NCBI GenBank assembly: GCA_934525675.1
Contig: CAKSZH010000004.1
Coordinates: 113,930 to 177,929 of the forward strand
From: an uncultured Eubacteriales bacterium
GTDB taxonomy: Bacteria; Bacillota; Clostridia; Oscillospirales; CAG-272
Length of the DNA: 64,000 nucleotides
Reading direction: 5' to 3'
The notes under the pieces were generated by a model. It was not told the DNA's origin and ran no database searches. It worked only from the letters and a program-made list of their open reading frames with translations. Shown here piece by piece: positions 16,756-23,978 of the stretch. Every line of letters begins with the position of its first letter. Position 1 is the stretch's first letter. The translations under genes and the position numbers were made by a program.

Positions 16756-17976
16756 ATGGATGAAAAGCAAAAAATGCCGAAAAAAGACGAAAACGCCCCC
16801 GCCATGGGAAACAAGCCTTTGTCAAACCGGACCGGACGAATTTATCTGTGCGTCGCCGTCCTGTTTGTCTTGGTGCTCACCGTCATGGGAACACTCATTT
16901 TCGCGCTCCCGCACAAAACGTATTCCGAAAACGAAAACAGGGAACTGAAGCAGTTTCCCGCTCCCAAATGGAGCACCATCCTCTCCGGCGAATGGCAGGG
17001 AAAGCTTGCTGATTTCCTGACCGATCAGTTTCCGGGGCGGGACTATCTGACCGCCGCATCGTCCGCTGTCCTCCGCGGGGCGGGCATCCGAGATATTTCC
17101 GGCGCGTTTGTCGGGAAAGACGGATACTACTTTGAAATGACCACCGAACAGGCGTTTGACCGGGAGCGGTTCCGCATGAATCTGCTGTCGATCGAGCGGT
17201 TTGCCAAGGCGTACCCGGAGATCGACGTGACGGTTCTGCTCGCGCCCGATGCAGGTGTGATCCTGCCAGAAAAGCTGCCGACGTTTGCCGAGATGTACGA
17301 TGCGGACAAGAGCTACCGCACGGCGGAAGAGCTTCTTCCGGATGCGACCGTCATTGATCTGCGCGACGCCCTGATCGGCGCCAAGAACGAGGGTCAGCTT
17401 TACTACCGTACCGATCACCACTGGACGACGCTCGGCGCGTACTACGCCTACCGTGCCTACATGATCTCGCGGGGAGAGACGCCCGACAGCTACGAGTCTT
17501 TTTCTCCCGAAACCGTCACAGAGGAGTTCCTCGGAACGCTTTATTCCAAGGTGCTCGACGCGTCAACGACTCCGGATCCCATTGAGATCATCCGCCTGCC
17601 CGATACACTGACGGTAACGGAAAACGGCGGGGAGGCATCGGTCTATCACATGGACGCGCTGGAAAAGAAGGACAAATATACGGTGTTCTTCGGCGGTAAC
17701 CCGGGCAAGGTCGTCATCCGCAATTCCGCGGTGAAGAACGGCAAGACCCTGCTTGTCTTCAAGGATTCCTTCGCAAACAGTATGGTCCCGTTCCTCACGG
17801 GCGAGTACGAGAAGATCGTGATGATCGACCTGCGTTACTTCCGCCCGACGGGGAAGGAGGATCCCGTCACGGCGCTGATGCGTGACGAGGGCGTGACCGA
17901 GGTGCTGTTCCTCTATCAGCTTTCCGGCTTTTCCACCTTCGATAAACTGATATCCGCGCTGAAGGAGAGCCGTTGA
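16756..17976 (+). CDS. DHHW-family (AlgJ/AlgX-like) membrane-anchored protein
   Basis: A 406-residue protein with a charged N-terminal tail, one membrane anchor (about residues 28-52, IYLCVAVLFVLVLTVMGTLIFAL) and an extracytoplasmic SGNH-like domain. The signature TDHHWTTLGAYYAY is the DHHW motif, and LLVFKDSFANSMVPFL carries the likely catalytic serine. The start of the domain, YSENENRELKQFP, is also typical. AlgJ and AlgX proteins of this family hand acetyl groups from an MBOAT partner to a polysaccharide. Here the gene follows the MBOAT gene by 15 bases with GGGGGTGA before its ATG, and is closed by a terminator, so the three genes form one operon. Confidence 0.87.
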   Translation: MDEKQKMPKKDENAPAMGNKPLSNRTGRIYLCVAVLFVLVLTVMGTLIFALPHKTYSENENRELKQFPAPKWSTILSGEWQGKLADFLTDQFPGRDYLTAASSAVLRGAGIRDISGAFVGKDGYYFEMTTEQAFDRERFRMNLLSIERFAKAYPEIDVTVLLAPDAGVILPEKLPTFAEMYDADKSYRTAEELLPDATVIDLRDALIGAKNEGQLYYRTDHHWTTLGAYYAYRAYMISRGETPDSYESFSPETVTEEFLGTLYSKVLDASTTPDPIEIIRLPDTLTVTENGGEASVYHMDALEKKDKYTVFFGGNPGKVVIRNSAVKNGKTLLVFKDSFANSMVPFLTGEYEKIVMIDLRYFRPTGKEDPVTALMRDEGVTEVLFLYQLSGFSTFDKLISALKESR

Positions 17977-17984
17977 ATTTCAAA

Positions 17985-18026
17985 CAAAACTCCGGGACGA
18001 CCGCATGCGACCGTCCCGGAGTTTTG
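17985..18026 (+). terminator. Terminator of the acylation operon
   Basis: A 15-bp perfect stem, CAAAACTCCGGGACG and its complement, starting 9 bases after the DHHW stop codon. The loop itself contains the palindrome GCATGC. Confidence 0.85.
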
Positions 18027-18048
18027 TATTCGGTTTTGTTTTCCCGTT

Positions 18049-18100
18049 CGCCCCGCCGCCGGATCCCCGCTTCGCGGGTGCCCGCCGGCAGGCGGGGCGG
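18049..18100. repeat. 52-bp palindromic intergenic repeat, copy 1
   Basis: A G+C-rich unit that can fold back on itself: outer arms GCCCCGCC/GGCGGGGC, inner GCCGG/CCGGC and a central CCCGC-TTC-GCGGG hairpin. A second copy lies at 18212-18263. Confidence 0.75.
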
Positions 18101-18211
18101 TATTGTTCCTTTGCGACTGGCGACTTCCGCCCGCACCACGGGCACTTTGTTTCAAAGATTTCAAGCCCTCGCGCAAATTTCCGTGCCGGATCGCGGACTT
18201 CCGCCGCCTGT

Positions 18212-18263
18212 CGCCCCGCCGCCGGATCCCCGCTCCGCGGGTGCCCCGCCGGCAGGCGGGGCT
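18212..18263. repeat. 52-bp palindromic intergenic repeat, copy 2
   Basis: Nearly identical to copy 1 (the central TTC is TCC and one C is inserted later). It ends within a few bases of the histidine-kinase stop codon, where it could act as a terminator for the minus-strand genes. Confidence 0.75.
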
Positions 18264-18268
18264 TCCGT

Positions 18269-19414
18269 TTATTTTCCCGGTTCCGCGATCTCCGCCGGAA
18301 GCGGCTCCTCCGGCACCTTGGTGACAGGAAGTATCACCCGAAACGTCGAACCCTCGCCGGGCCTGGAATCCACTTCGATCTTCCCGCCGCACAGGTCCAG
18401 GATCCGTGCGACCAGCGTCAGCCCGATGCCGTTTCCTTCGGAGGCGTGCGAGCGGTCGCCCTGATAAAACTTGTCGAAAATGTGGGCGCGTACCTCGTCC
18501 GTCATGCCGCAACCCGTGTCGGTCACCGTGACGGTGATAAATTCCGGCGTCGTCCGGAGCCGGACGCTGACACTCCCGCCGCGCGGGGTAAACTTGATCG
18601 CGTTTCCGAGCAGATTGATCCACACGCGGGACAGCATCTCCTCGTCAAAATAGTATTTCGCCTCGTCCAGCTCCACGTCGAGCTGAATCTCCTTGCGCTC
18701 CCAGTCGCGTTCCAGAAGCAGAATGCACTCACGGATCTGCTCGTCAAGAAAGAATTCGGTCTTTCCCGTCACGATCTGCTGATTCTCCAGCTTGGTCAGA
18801 AGCAGAACGTTGGTCGCCATCTTGGCAAGCCGGTCGGATTCCTGTACAATAATGTTCAGGTATTCCTTCTCCTGCTCCGGAGTCAGCCCGCCTGCCTGCA
18901 ACTGCTTTGCAAAACCGCGTACCGAAACGATCGGCGTCTTGAATTCATGGGAGAAATTGTTGATGAAATCGTTGCGGAACATTTCAATGCCGTCCAGCTC
19001 CTTTGCCATTTGATTGAAGCTGCGCGTCAGCTCCGCCACCTCGCCGTTCCATTCCTCGCTCGGTTCCTCAATACGTACCGAAAAGTTGCCCTTGGCAATC
19101 TCCTCCGTGCCGTATTTCAGCTCGCGGAGCGGCTGGAGGAACTTCTTGCTGAGCAGCGCCGACAGACAGGTTCCGACGATAATACTGGACAGAAGTACGG
19201 CAATGACCGGTGCCGCCGGATCGAGCAGCAGGTGAAAGGACCCGGTCCCCCTCAGCGTCAGAATCAGAAACGCGGAAAACAGTCCCGCCGTCAGAAACAG
19301 AAACAGCACAAACAAAATCAGATTGATCCGGAGACTGCCGAGGTGAGAATGCTTTTTGCCGCACTCTTTCGCGTTGTTTTTAGCTTCTCTGTCCGCTTTG
19401 TCGCTTTTTTTCAT
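18269..19414 (-). CDS. Sensor histidine kinase
   Basis: A 381-residue membrane kinase. Two transmembrane segments (about residues 29-52 and 68-90) bracket a very short outside loop, followed by a HAMP domain (about 90-145), a HisKA domain with the phospho-acceptor in NFSHEFKTPIVSVRGF, and a HATPase_c domain with the N box (WINLLGNAIKFTPRGG), G1 (DTGCGM), F (FDKFYQGD) and G2 (GNGIGLTL) boxes. It overlaps the response-regulator gene by 4 bases (ATGA). With almost no outside domain it probably senses the membrane itself or a partner protein. Its neighbours are a divergent serpin and the acylation operon, which may be targets; that is inference. Confidence 0.93.
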   Translation of the reverse strand: MKKSDKADREAKNNAKECGKKHSHLGSLRINLILFVLFLFLTAGLFSAFLILTLRGTGSFHLLLDPAAPVIAVLLSSIIVGTCLSALLSKKFLQPLRELKYGTEEIAKGNFSVRIEEPSEEWNGEVAELTRSFNQMAKELDGIEMFRNDFINNFSHEFKTPIVSVRGFAKQLQAGGLTPEQEKEYLNIIVQESDRLAKMATNVLLLTKLENQQIVTGKTEFFLDEQIRECILLLERDWERKEIQLDVELDEAKYYFDEEMLSRVWINLLGNAIKFTPRGGSVSVRLRTTPEFITVTVTDTGCGMTDEVRAHIFDKFYQGDRSHASEGNGIGLTLVARILDLCGGKIEVDSRPGEGSTFRVILPVTKVPEEPLPAEIAEPGK

Positions 19415-20085
19415 GCAAGCGCCACCGCCTTGTATCCGAGTCCGCGCACGGTGATGATCTGAAAATCTGTGCTGTCGCGGAAACGCTCGCGCACGCGGGA
19501 AATGTGAACGTCCACCGTGCGCTCGTCGCTTTCGCTGTCCATGTCCCAGATCTCATCCATCAGCTGGCGGCGGGTAAAGATTTTGTTCTGATAGGATAAG
19601 AGCTTGAACAAAAGAAGAAATTCCTTTTGCGGAAGCTCCTGCGTTTTGTCTTCGGTCTTCACGGTGAAGGAATCATAAAGAAGCGTGGTCTTGCCGACCG
19701 TCAGCTTGCGCTCGTTGGCAATGCGTGCCCGGCGGAGCAGGGCGGCAATCCGGAGCACCATTTCTTCCTCGTCCACAGGCTTGACCATGTAATCGTCTGT
19801 GCCTGCGATGAAGCCCCGGTGCTTGTCCGCGGGAGCTTCCTTTGCCGTGACCATGAGGATCGGCAGATTGCACCCGCAGCTGCGGAGCGTGCTTGTGAAT
19901 TCATAGCCGTCCATCCGCGGCATCATCACGTCAAGCACGATCAGGTCAATGTGGTGCTTGTCCAGCGCTTCAAGCGCTTCCAGACCGTCTGCGGCGGTCG
20001 AGACCTCGTAATCGTGCCTTGTCAGGACGGCGGACATGAGTTTTCTCGTATTGGGGTCGTCTTCGACCACAAGAATCTGAAACAT
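19411..20085 (-). CDS. OmpR-family response regulator
   Basis: A 224-residue regulator with an N-terminal receiver domain (VVEDDPN acidic pair; phospho-acceptor Asp in LIVLDVMMPRMDGYEF; TAKE threonine; MVKPVD lysine) and a C-terminal winged helix (QELPQKEFLLLFKLLSYQNKIFTRRQLMDEIWDMDSESDERTVDVHISRVRERF). The ATG at 20085 has a GGAGG 10 bases upstream; an in-frame upstream extension to 20208 has no such signal. It is the first gene of the two-component operon. A TATAAT-like -10 lies at 20126-20131 on the minus strand without a clear -35. Confidence 0.93.
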   Translation of the reverse strand: MFQILVVEDDPNTRKLMSAVLTRHDYEVSTAADGLEALEALDKHHIDLIVLDVMMPRMDGYEFTSTLRSCGCNLPILMVTAKEAPADKHRGFIAGTDDYMVKPVDEEEMVLRIAALLRRARIANERKLTVGKTTLLYDSFTVKTEDKTQELPQKEFLLLFKLLSYQNKIFTRRQLMDEIWDMDSESDERTVDVHISRVRERFRDSTDFQIITVRGLGYKAVALA

Positions 20086-20309
20086 AGATCGGTTTCCTCC
20101 GTTTCTGCTTCGGTTTACTGCTCCTATTATATCTGAACTCCGTGAACTAAATGTTAACGGTCGGAAGGAGGTAGCCTCCGTAAAAAAACATACATCGGGC
20201 AGGAACAATTCCGGGACTGTATCGTCAGAAAGTATGGAATGACAGGATCGTTCCGTATGTAAGCCCCGGAGAGCCCGGCTGTATCATCCACAAGAAAAGG
20301 AGATTGACT

Positions 20310-21557
20310 ATGAAAAAACTGCTGATTTCGGTATCCTGTATCTGGCTTGCCCTCCTGCTTTGCCTCGGGCTTGCTTCCTGTACGCTTCAGGTTCACGCAG
20401 AGAACCTTGCCGAAGGGTACAGCCGGCAGACGGACGACGCGGGAGCGGTCACAGAGGACGGATCGCGCGCCCTCATCGACTATTCCTTTGACCTTTTCCG
20501 CAAGACGGGCGGGGAACACCTGAATGCCGGGAAGAACGAGCTTTTGTCGCCTCTGTCTGCCGCGGCGGTGCTTGCCATGATTGCAAACGGCGCGGAGGGA
20601 GAGACGCTTGCCCAGCTTGAAACGCTGCTCGGCGCCGACCGTGACGCGCTCAACCGGTATTACTACGCCTTTTTCGGCGGGCTTTCCTCCACGGACAAAT
20701 GCAAGGTGACCTATGCGGATTCCGTCTGGTTCCGCGAGGGACAGATCAATGTCCGCCCGGAATTTTTGCAGGCGAACGCCGATTGGTTCGGTGCAGACGC
20801 CTATGCCGCTCCTTTCGATGCGTCCACCGTGAAGGATATCAATACCTGGGTGAAAAAGAACACGGACGGCATGATCGACTCGATCCTCGATCGCATTGAC
20901 GCGGATTCGGTCATGTATCTCATCAATACGCTGGTGTTCGACGCAAAGTGGGAAACGCTGTACGAAAAGAACCAGATTTCGGACGGGGAATTCACCTCTT
21001 CTGACGGCATCCGGCGGACGGTGACCTATCTTTCCTCCACCGAAAACAAATACCTGTCCGGCGACGGCTTTGTCGGCTTTGCCAAGAATTACGACGGCGG
21101 GAAATACAGCTTCTGCGCCCTGCTCCCCGACGAGGGGACGGAGATCGGAGAGTTTGTTTCGTCGCTTTCGGGAGAAAAATTCCTTGATGCATGGCAGGGG
21201 AAGACCTCGGAGAGCGTTCTTGTCCGTCTGCCGGAGTTCAGATTTGAAGGCGGCGGGGAACTGAACGACGCGCTGAAATCCCTCGGTGTGACCGACCTGT
21301 TTGCGCCGGGCATCGCGGATCTTTCCGGAATCAACACGGCGGGCGGACTGTATTGTGCAAAGATTGCGCAGAAGACGGTCATTGATGTCAGCCGCAACGG
21401 GACCAAAGCGGCGGCGGTCACGTGGGGAGGTATAAAAGAACAGGGCGCACCGATGGGACAGCACGAGGTGTACCTCACCCGTCCCTTTGTGTTCGCAATT
21501 GTGGACAACGCGACAGGCGTGCCGCTCTTCCTCGGCGCGGTGACCCGGCTCGGATAA
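20310..21557 (+). CDS. Serpin-family lipoprotein
   Basis: A 415-residue serpin, an inhibitor that traps serine or cysteine proteases by insertion of its reactive loop. The N-terminus has a lipoprotein signal with lipobox LASC (Cys about residue 24), so it should be membrane-anchored on the outside. The serpin body includes ELLSPLSAAAVLAMIANGAEGETLAQLE, DSVWFREG, YLINTLVFDAKWE and the C-terminal RPFVFAIVDNATGVPLFLG. The loop hinge reads NGTKAAAVT, fitting the small-residue hinge of inhibitory serpins, with K at P13 instead of the usual E. By length from the hinge P1 would be about the Q of IKEQGAPM, but the loop is about three residues longer than alpha-1-antitrypsin, so P1 is uncertain. AAGGAG lies before the ATG at 20310. 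It is divergent from the two-component system. Confidence 0.92.
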   Translation: MKKLLISVSCIWLALLLCLGLASCTLQVHAENLAEGYSRQTDDAGAVTEDGSRALIDYSFDLFRKTGGEHLNAGKNELLSPLSAAAVLAMIANGAEGETLAQLETLLGADRDALNRYYYAFFGGLSSTDKCKVTYADSVWFREGQINVRPEFLQANADWFGADAYAAPFDASTVKDINTWVKKNTDGMIDSILDRIDADSVMYLINTLVFDAKWETLYEKNQISDGEFTSSDGIRRTVTYLSSTENKYLSGDGFVGFAKNYDGGKYSFCALLPDEGTEIGEFVSSLSGEKFLDAWQGKTSESVLVRLPEFRFEGGGELNDALKSLGVTDLFAPGIADLSGINTAGGLYCAKIAQKTVIDVSRNGTKAAAVTWGGIKEQGAPMGQHEVYLTRPFVFAIVDNATGVPLFLGAVTRLG

Positions 21558-21568
21558 CATGAAATCTC

Positions 21569-21604
21569 AAAACGAGCGCCGCCCTTGCGGGCGGCGCTCG
21601 TTTT
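21569..21604. terminator. Bidirectional terminator between the serpin and tepA genes
   Basis: A 16-bp perfect stem, AAAACGAGCGCCGCCC and its complement, with a TTGC loop. T runs exist on both strands and the genes converge here. Confidence 0.9.
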
Positions 21605-21609
21605 ACAAT

Positions 21610-22419
21610 TCATTTTCCCCGCTTTTCATGGATCATCCTGCGGAGCGCGTCCAGCGCACGGTCCAGTCCGCCCACCTCGTCGATGATCCCGTATTCCACC
21701 GCCTGCTTGCCCTCAAGGATCGACCCCACGTCGGTCGCCAGCTCGTCCGGGCGCATCATCAGCTCTTCAATCACGCGCCGGTCGGCGTGCGAATGGTCGC
21801 AGATGAAGCCGACAATGCGCTTCTGCATTTCCCCGAAATAGCGGAAGGTCTGCGGAACGCCGACGACCAGTCCGTTGATCCGGACAGGGTGCAGGGTCAT
21901 GGTCGCCGACGGCACGATGAAGGAACGCCTTGCCGCCGTTGCGAGCGGTACCCCGATGGAATGTCCTCCGCCGAGTACAAGGGATACCGTCGGCTTGGTC
22001 ATGGAGGCGATCATCTCCGAGAGCGCAAGTCCCGCTTCCACGTCGCCGCCCATGGTGTTGAGCACGATGAGTACCCCCTCGGTTGCGTCGTCCTCCTCCA
22101 GTGCGACGAGCAGCGGAATGAGGTGCTCGTATTTGGTCGCCTTCTGGGTGTCGCCGAGCGGAAAGTGCCCCTCGATCTGCCCGATCACCGACAGGCAGTA
22201 GATGGACTCCCGCGCATTTTTCGCGGCGACACTGCCCGTTTTCTCGATCTCTTCCAGCCGTGTGTTCCCGGGGGCGTCTCCCCGGTCGTTTCCGCCGCTT
22301 CCGCCGGTTGTACCGTTCCCGCCGGTTGTACCGCTTCCGTCATTCGTGTCGTTTGAGTTGTTTGCACCGCTTCCGCCGTTTTGCCCGCTTATCCCGTAAC
22401 CGTTCCGTGTGTCAGACAT
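21610..22419 (-). CDS. tepA: TepA/ClpP-like serine protease
   Basis: A 269-residue protein of the ClpP/crotonase fold close to Bacillus TepA. The first 50 residues are low-complexity G/N/S/T/D. The catalytic domain (about 70-265) has GVLIVLNTMGGDVEAGLALSEMI, the nucleophile in LVLGGGHSIGVPLATAA and a histidine in MTLHPVRI. TepA-type proteins act near the membrane and have been linked to protein export and to cleaving secretion-related or small spore proteins. No membrane segment or ClpX-type partner is seen. The start lacks a perfect ribosome binding site (GAGGGCGA), and an ATG further in would remove the low-complexity tail, so the N-terminus is uncertain. Confidence 0.82.
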   Translation of the reverse strand: MSDTRNGYGISGQNGGSGANNSNDTNDGSGTTGGNGTTGGSGGNDRGDAPGNTRLEEIEKTGSVAAKNARESIYCLSVIGQIEGHFPLGDTQKATKYEHLIPLLVALEEDDATEGVLIVLNTMGGDVEAGLALSEMIASMTKPTVSLVLGGGHSIGVPLATAARRSFIVPSATMTLHPVRINGLVVGVPQTFRYFGEMQKRIVGFICDHSHADRRVIEELMMRPDELATDVGSILEGKQAVEYGIIDEVGGLDRALDALRRMIHEKRGK

Positions 22420-22519
22420 TCTCTCGCCCTCCGCTCTCCGGCACTCCGCCGTTTGTTGGTCTCTTCACGATTATTGCCGAAAAAAATATCTTCCATGCGG
22501 AAAAAACATAAAATCGGCA

Positions 22520-22548
22520 TTTACAAACCGAAAAGTTTGTGATATAAT
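22520..22548 (+). promoter_or_regulatory. Promoter of pduL
   Basis: TTTACA at 22520-22525, 17 bases, perfect TATAAT at 22543-22548. Transcription would start near 22555, giving a leader of about 145 bases. Confidence 0.8.
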
Positions 22549-22554
22549 CAATTT

Positions 22555-22700
22555 ATGAATGCCCGGAAAGCAGACGCTCTTCCGGCTTTCCGATGTCTGC
22601 GGATTCCCCGGTGCCTGTTTCCGGCACGGTGGTCCGCAGGCGGAATGATGTGCGGGTGACCGCAGGAGAATCTGAAAACAGATAGAAAGAGGCTTTCGTT
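22555..22700 (+). ncRNA. Highly structured pduL leader RNA, candidate cis-regulator
   Basis: The leader can form a chain of perfect stems. A: 22564-22571 with 22585-22592 (8 bp). C: 22597-22603 with 22633-22639 (7 bp), enclosing D: 22611-22615 with 22623-22627. E: 22651-22655 with 22660-22664, closed by a GTGA (GNRA) tetraloop. F: 22670-22674 with 22679-22683, AAAA loop. G: 22685-22689 with 22693-22697, with the AGG of the ribosome binding site in its loop. An alternative stem B, GCAGAC 22570-22575 with GTCTGC 22595-22600, excludes A and C. GAAAGC in arm A can also pair with GCTTTC at 22692-22697. I do not recognise a known riboswitch class. The structure was read by eye, not computed. Confidence 0.55.
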
Positions 22701-23276
22701 ATGGAAAACAAGGTTCTTGTCGAAACTTCCGCAAGACACATTCATCTGACCGCCGAAGCCGTCGAAGCATTGTACGGCAAGGGCGCAAAGCTGGAAGTGA
22801 GGAAGATGCTCAGCCAGCCCGGTCAGTTTGCCAGCGCAAACGAGAAGATCAAGCTGGTCGGTCCCAAGGGTGAGATGCTCGTCAGCGTTCTGGGTCCGGA
22901 ACGCAAGGCAAATCAGGTCGAGCTGTCCTATTCCGACGCGCGTGCGCTCGGTCTTCGCGACGTTCCCGTCCGTGAGAGCGGCGACGTTGCCGGTACGCCC
23001 GGTCTGCACCTCGTCGGACCCGCAGGCGAGCTTGATATCGCCGAGGGCGTTATCATCGCAAAGAGACATATCCACATGACCCCTGCCGACGCGGAAGCAT
23101 TCGGCGTTACCAACGGCGAGATCGTCAAGGTGAAGCTCGACACCGAGCGCCCCCTGATTTTCGACGGTGTGGTCATCCGTGTCAGCCCCAGTTATGCGCT
23201 CGCAATGCACATCGACACCGATGAGTGCAACGCGGCATCCGCATTCGGCACCGTTTACGGTGAGATCGTGAAGTAA
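22701..23276 (+). CDS. pduL: PduL-type phosphate acyltransferase
   Basis: A 191-residue phosphotransacylase that exchanges CoA and phosphate on short acyl groups (propanoyl or acetyl), the step before ATP formation by acyl kinase. The two duplicated beta-barrel halves each carry the zinc-binding histidine motif: SARHIHLTAEAV near the N-terminus and AKRHIHMTPADAEAFGV at about residue 120. DKYTVxP-type acidic positions and the terminal CNAASAFGTVYGEIVK region are also typical. Length is at the short end of the family and there is no N-terminal encapsulation peptide, so it is probably a free cytoplasmic enzyme acting in acetate or propionate formation. No microcompartment shell genes are present. 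AAAGAGG lies 8 bases before the ATG. Confidence 0.92.
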   Translation: MENKVLVETSARHIHLTAEAVEALYGKGAKLEVRKMLSQPGQFASANEKIKLVGPKGEMLVSVLGPERKANQVELSYSDARALGLRDVPVRESGDVAGTPGLHLVGPAGELDIAEGVIIAKRHIHMTPADAEAFGVTNGEIVKVKLDTERPLIFDGVVIRVSPSYALAMHIDTDECNAASAFGTVYGEIVK

Positions 23277-23281
23277 AGCAT

Positions 23282-23866
23282 ATGAAGATTTTGTTTCAGG
23301 GCGACGGCTCCTCCGACGATCCCGGCCGATTGTGCCCCGGTGCGACCGGGGAAGAAACGACCGACTGCCACGATCTGGGGGAAGGGTATCCGAGATATGC
23401 CGCGGTGATGTTCACCGATACATACCCGGATACGGAATTTACATTTTATCGGGATACCGCAAACGGCGACGTGCCGGATCTTGTCTGCTTCATGCCCGAT
23501 TTTTCGGGCGGGGAGAGCGACGAGGCATACGAAGCCGCTCTTGCCGGGCGTCTGTCTCTTTTCGGGGACAACGAAAAGACGCGCGTGCTTCTGTTTGAAC
23601 CTTTCCTTGCGGGAGAGGATCATCCGGAAAAGCGCGACTTTATCGACGGCAGAATCGCCGCGACCAGAAGCGCCGCCGCACAGCGTGCGGACGTACTGGT
23701 TCCGCTGGACGGACTGTTTGCCGCCGCGAGAATCGCACATCCCGACATTGTCTACGCGGACGAGAACGGGCTGACGCCGGAGGGGCTTTGTTTCCTCGGC
23801 GAATGCTGCCTGCGCGCCGCGGCTCCCATCGTGGAAGCGTATCTTAAGAATCAGGAAACCACCTGA
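23282..23866 (+). CDS. Degenerate SGNH/GDSL-hydrolase-like protein
   Basis: A 194-residue protein with the skeleton of a small cytoplasmic GDSL esterase but without its catalytic residues. The N-terminus MKILFQGDGSSDDPGR aligns with the usual ILFQGDSITDxGR, so the nucleophile position reads G. The block-III G-x-N-D region is absent (VPDLVCFMPDFSGG stands there), and the final D-x-x-H reads DENGLTPEG, so the histidine is lost. The spacing of LGEGYPRYAAVMF, LLFEPFLAG and VPLDGLFAAA still follows the family. It begins five bases after pduL and is probably in the same transcript, with no clear ribosome binding site. Either it is a decaying gene or a binding protein derived from an enzyme; the frame is intact. 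Confidence 0.75.
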   Translation: MKILFQGDGSSDDPGRLCPGATGEETTDCHDLGEGYPRYAAVMFTDTYPDTEFTFYRDTANGDVPDLVCFMPDFSGGESDEAYEAALAGRLSLFGDNEKTRVLLFEPFLAGEDHPEKRDFIDGRIAATRSAAAQRADVLVPLDGLFAAARIAHPDIVYADENGLTPEGLCFLGECCLRAAAPIVEAYLKNQETT

Positions 23867-23978
23867 ACCAAGCCGGGGACGGGATACCGGTCAAGTCGTC
23901 CCGCGCCTGCCGGCACCGGCGGGATCCGGCATGAGCCGGAATTCATATTCGTCAAATAATTCCAAAGGAGATAAAAAC

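Noticed and set aside
22555..22659. 34-codon frame in the pduL leader as a leader peptide
   Set aside because: Its ATG would be at or before the transcription start and has no ribosome binding site; the same bases are better explained as paired RNA.
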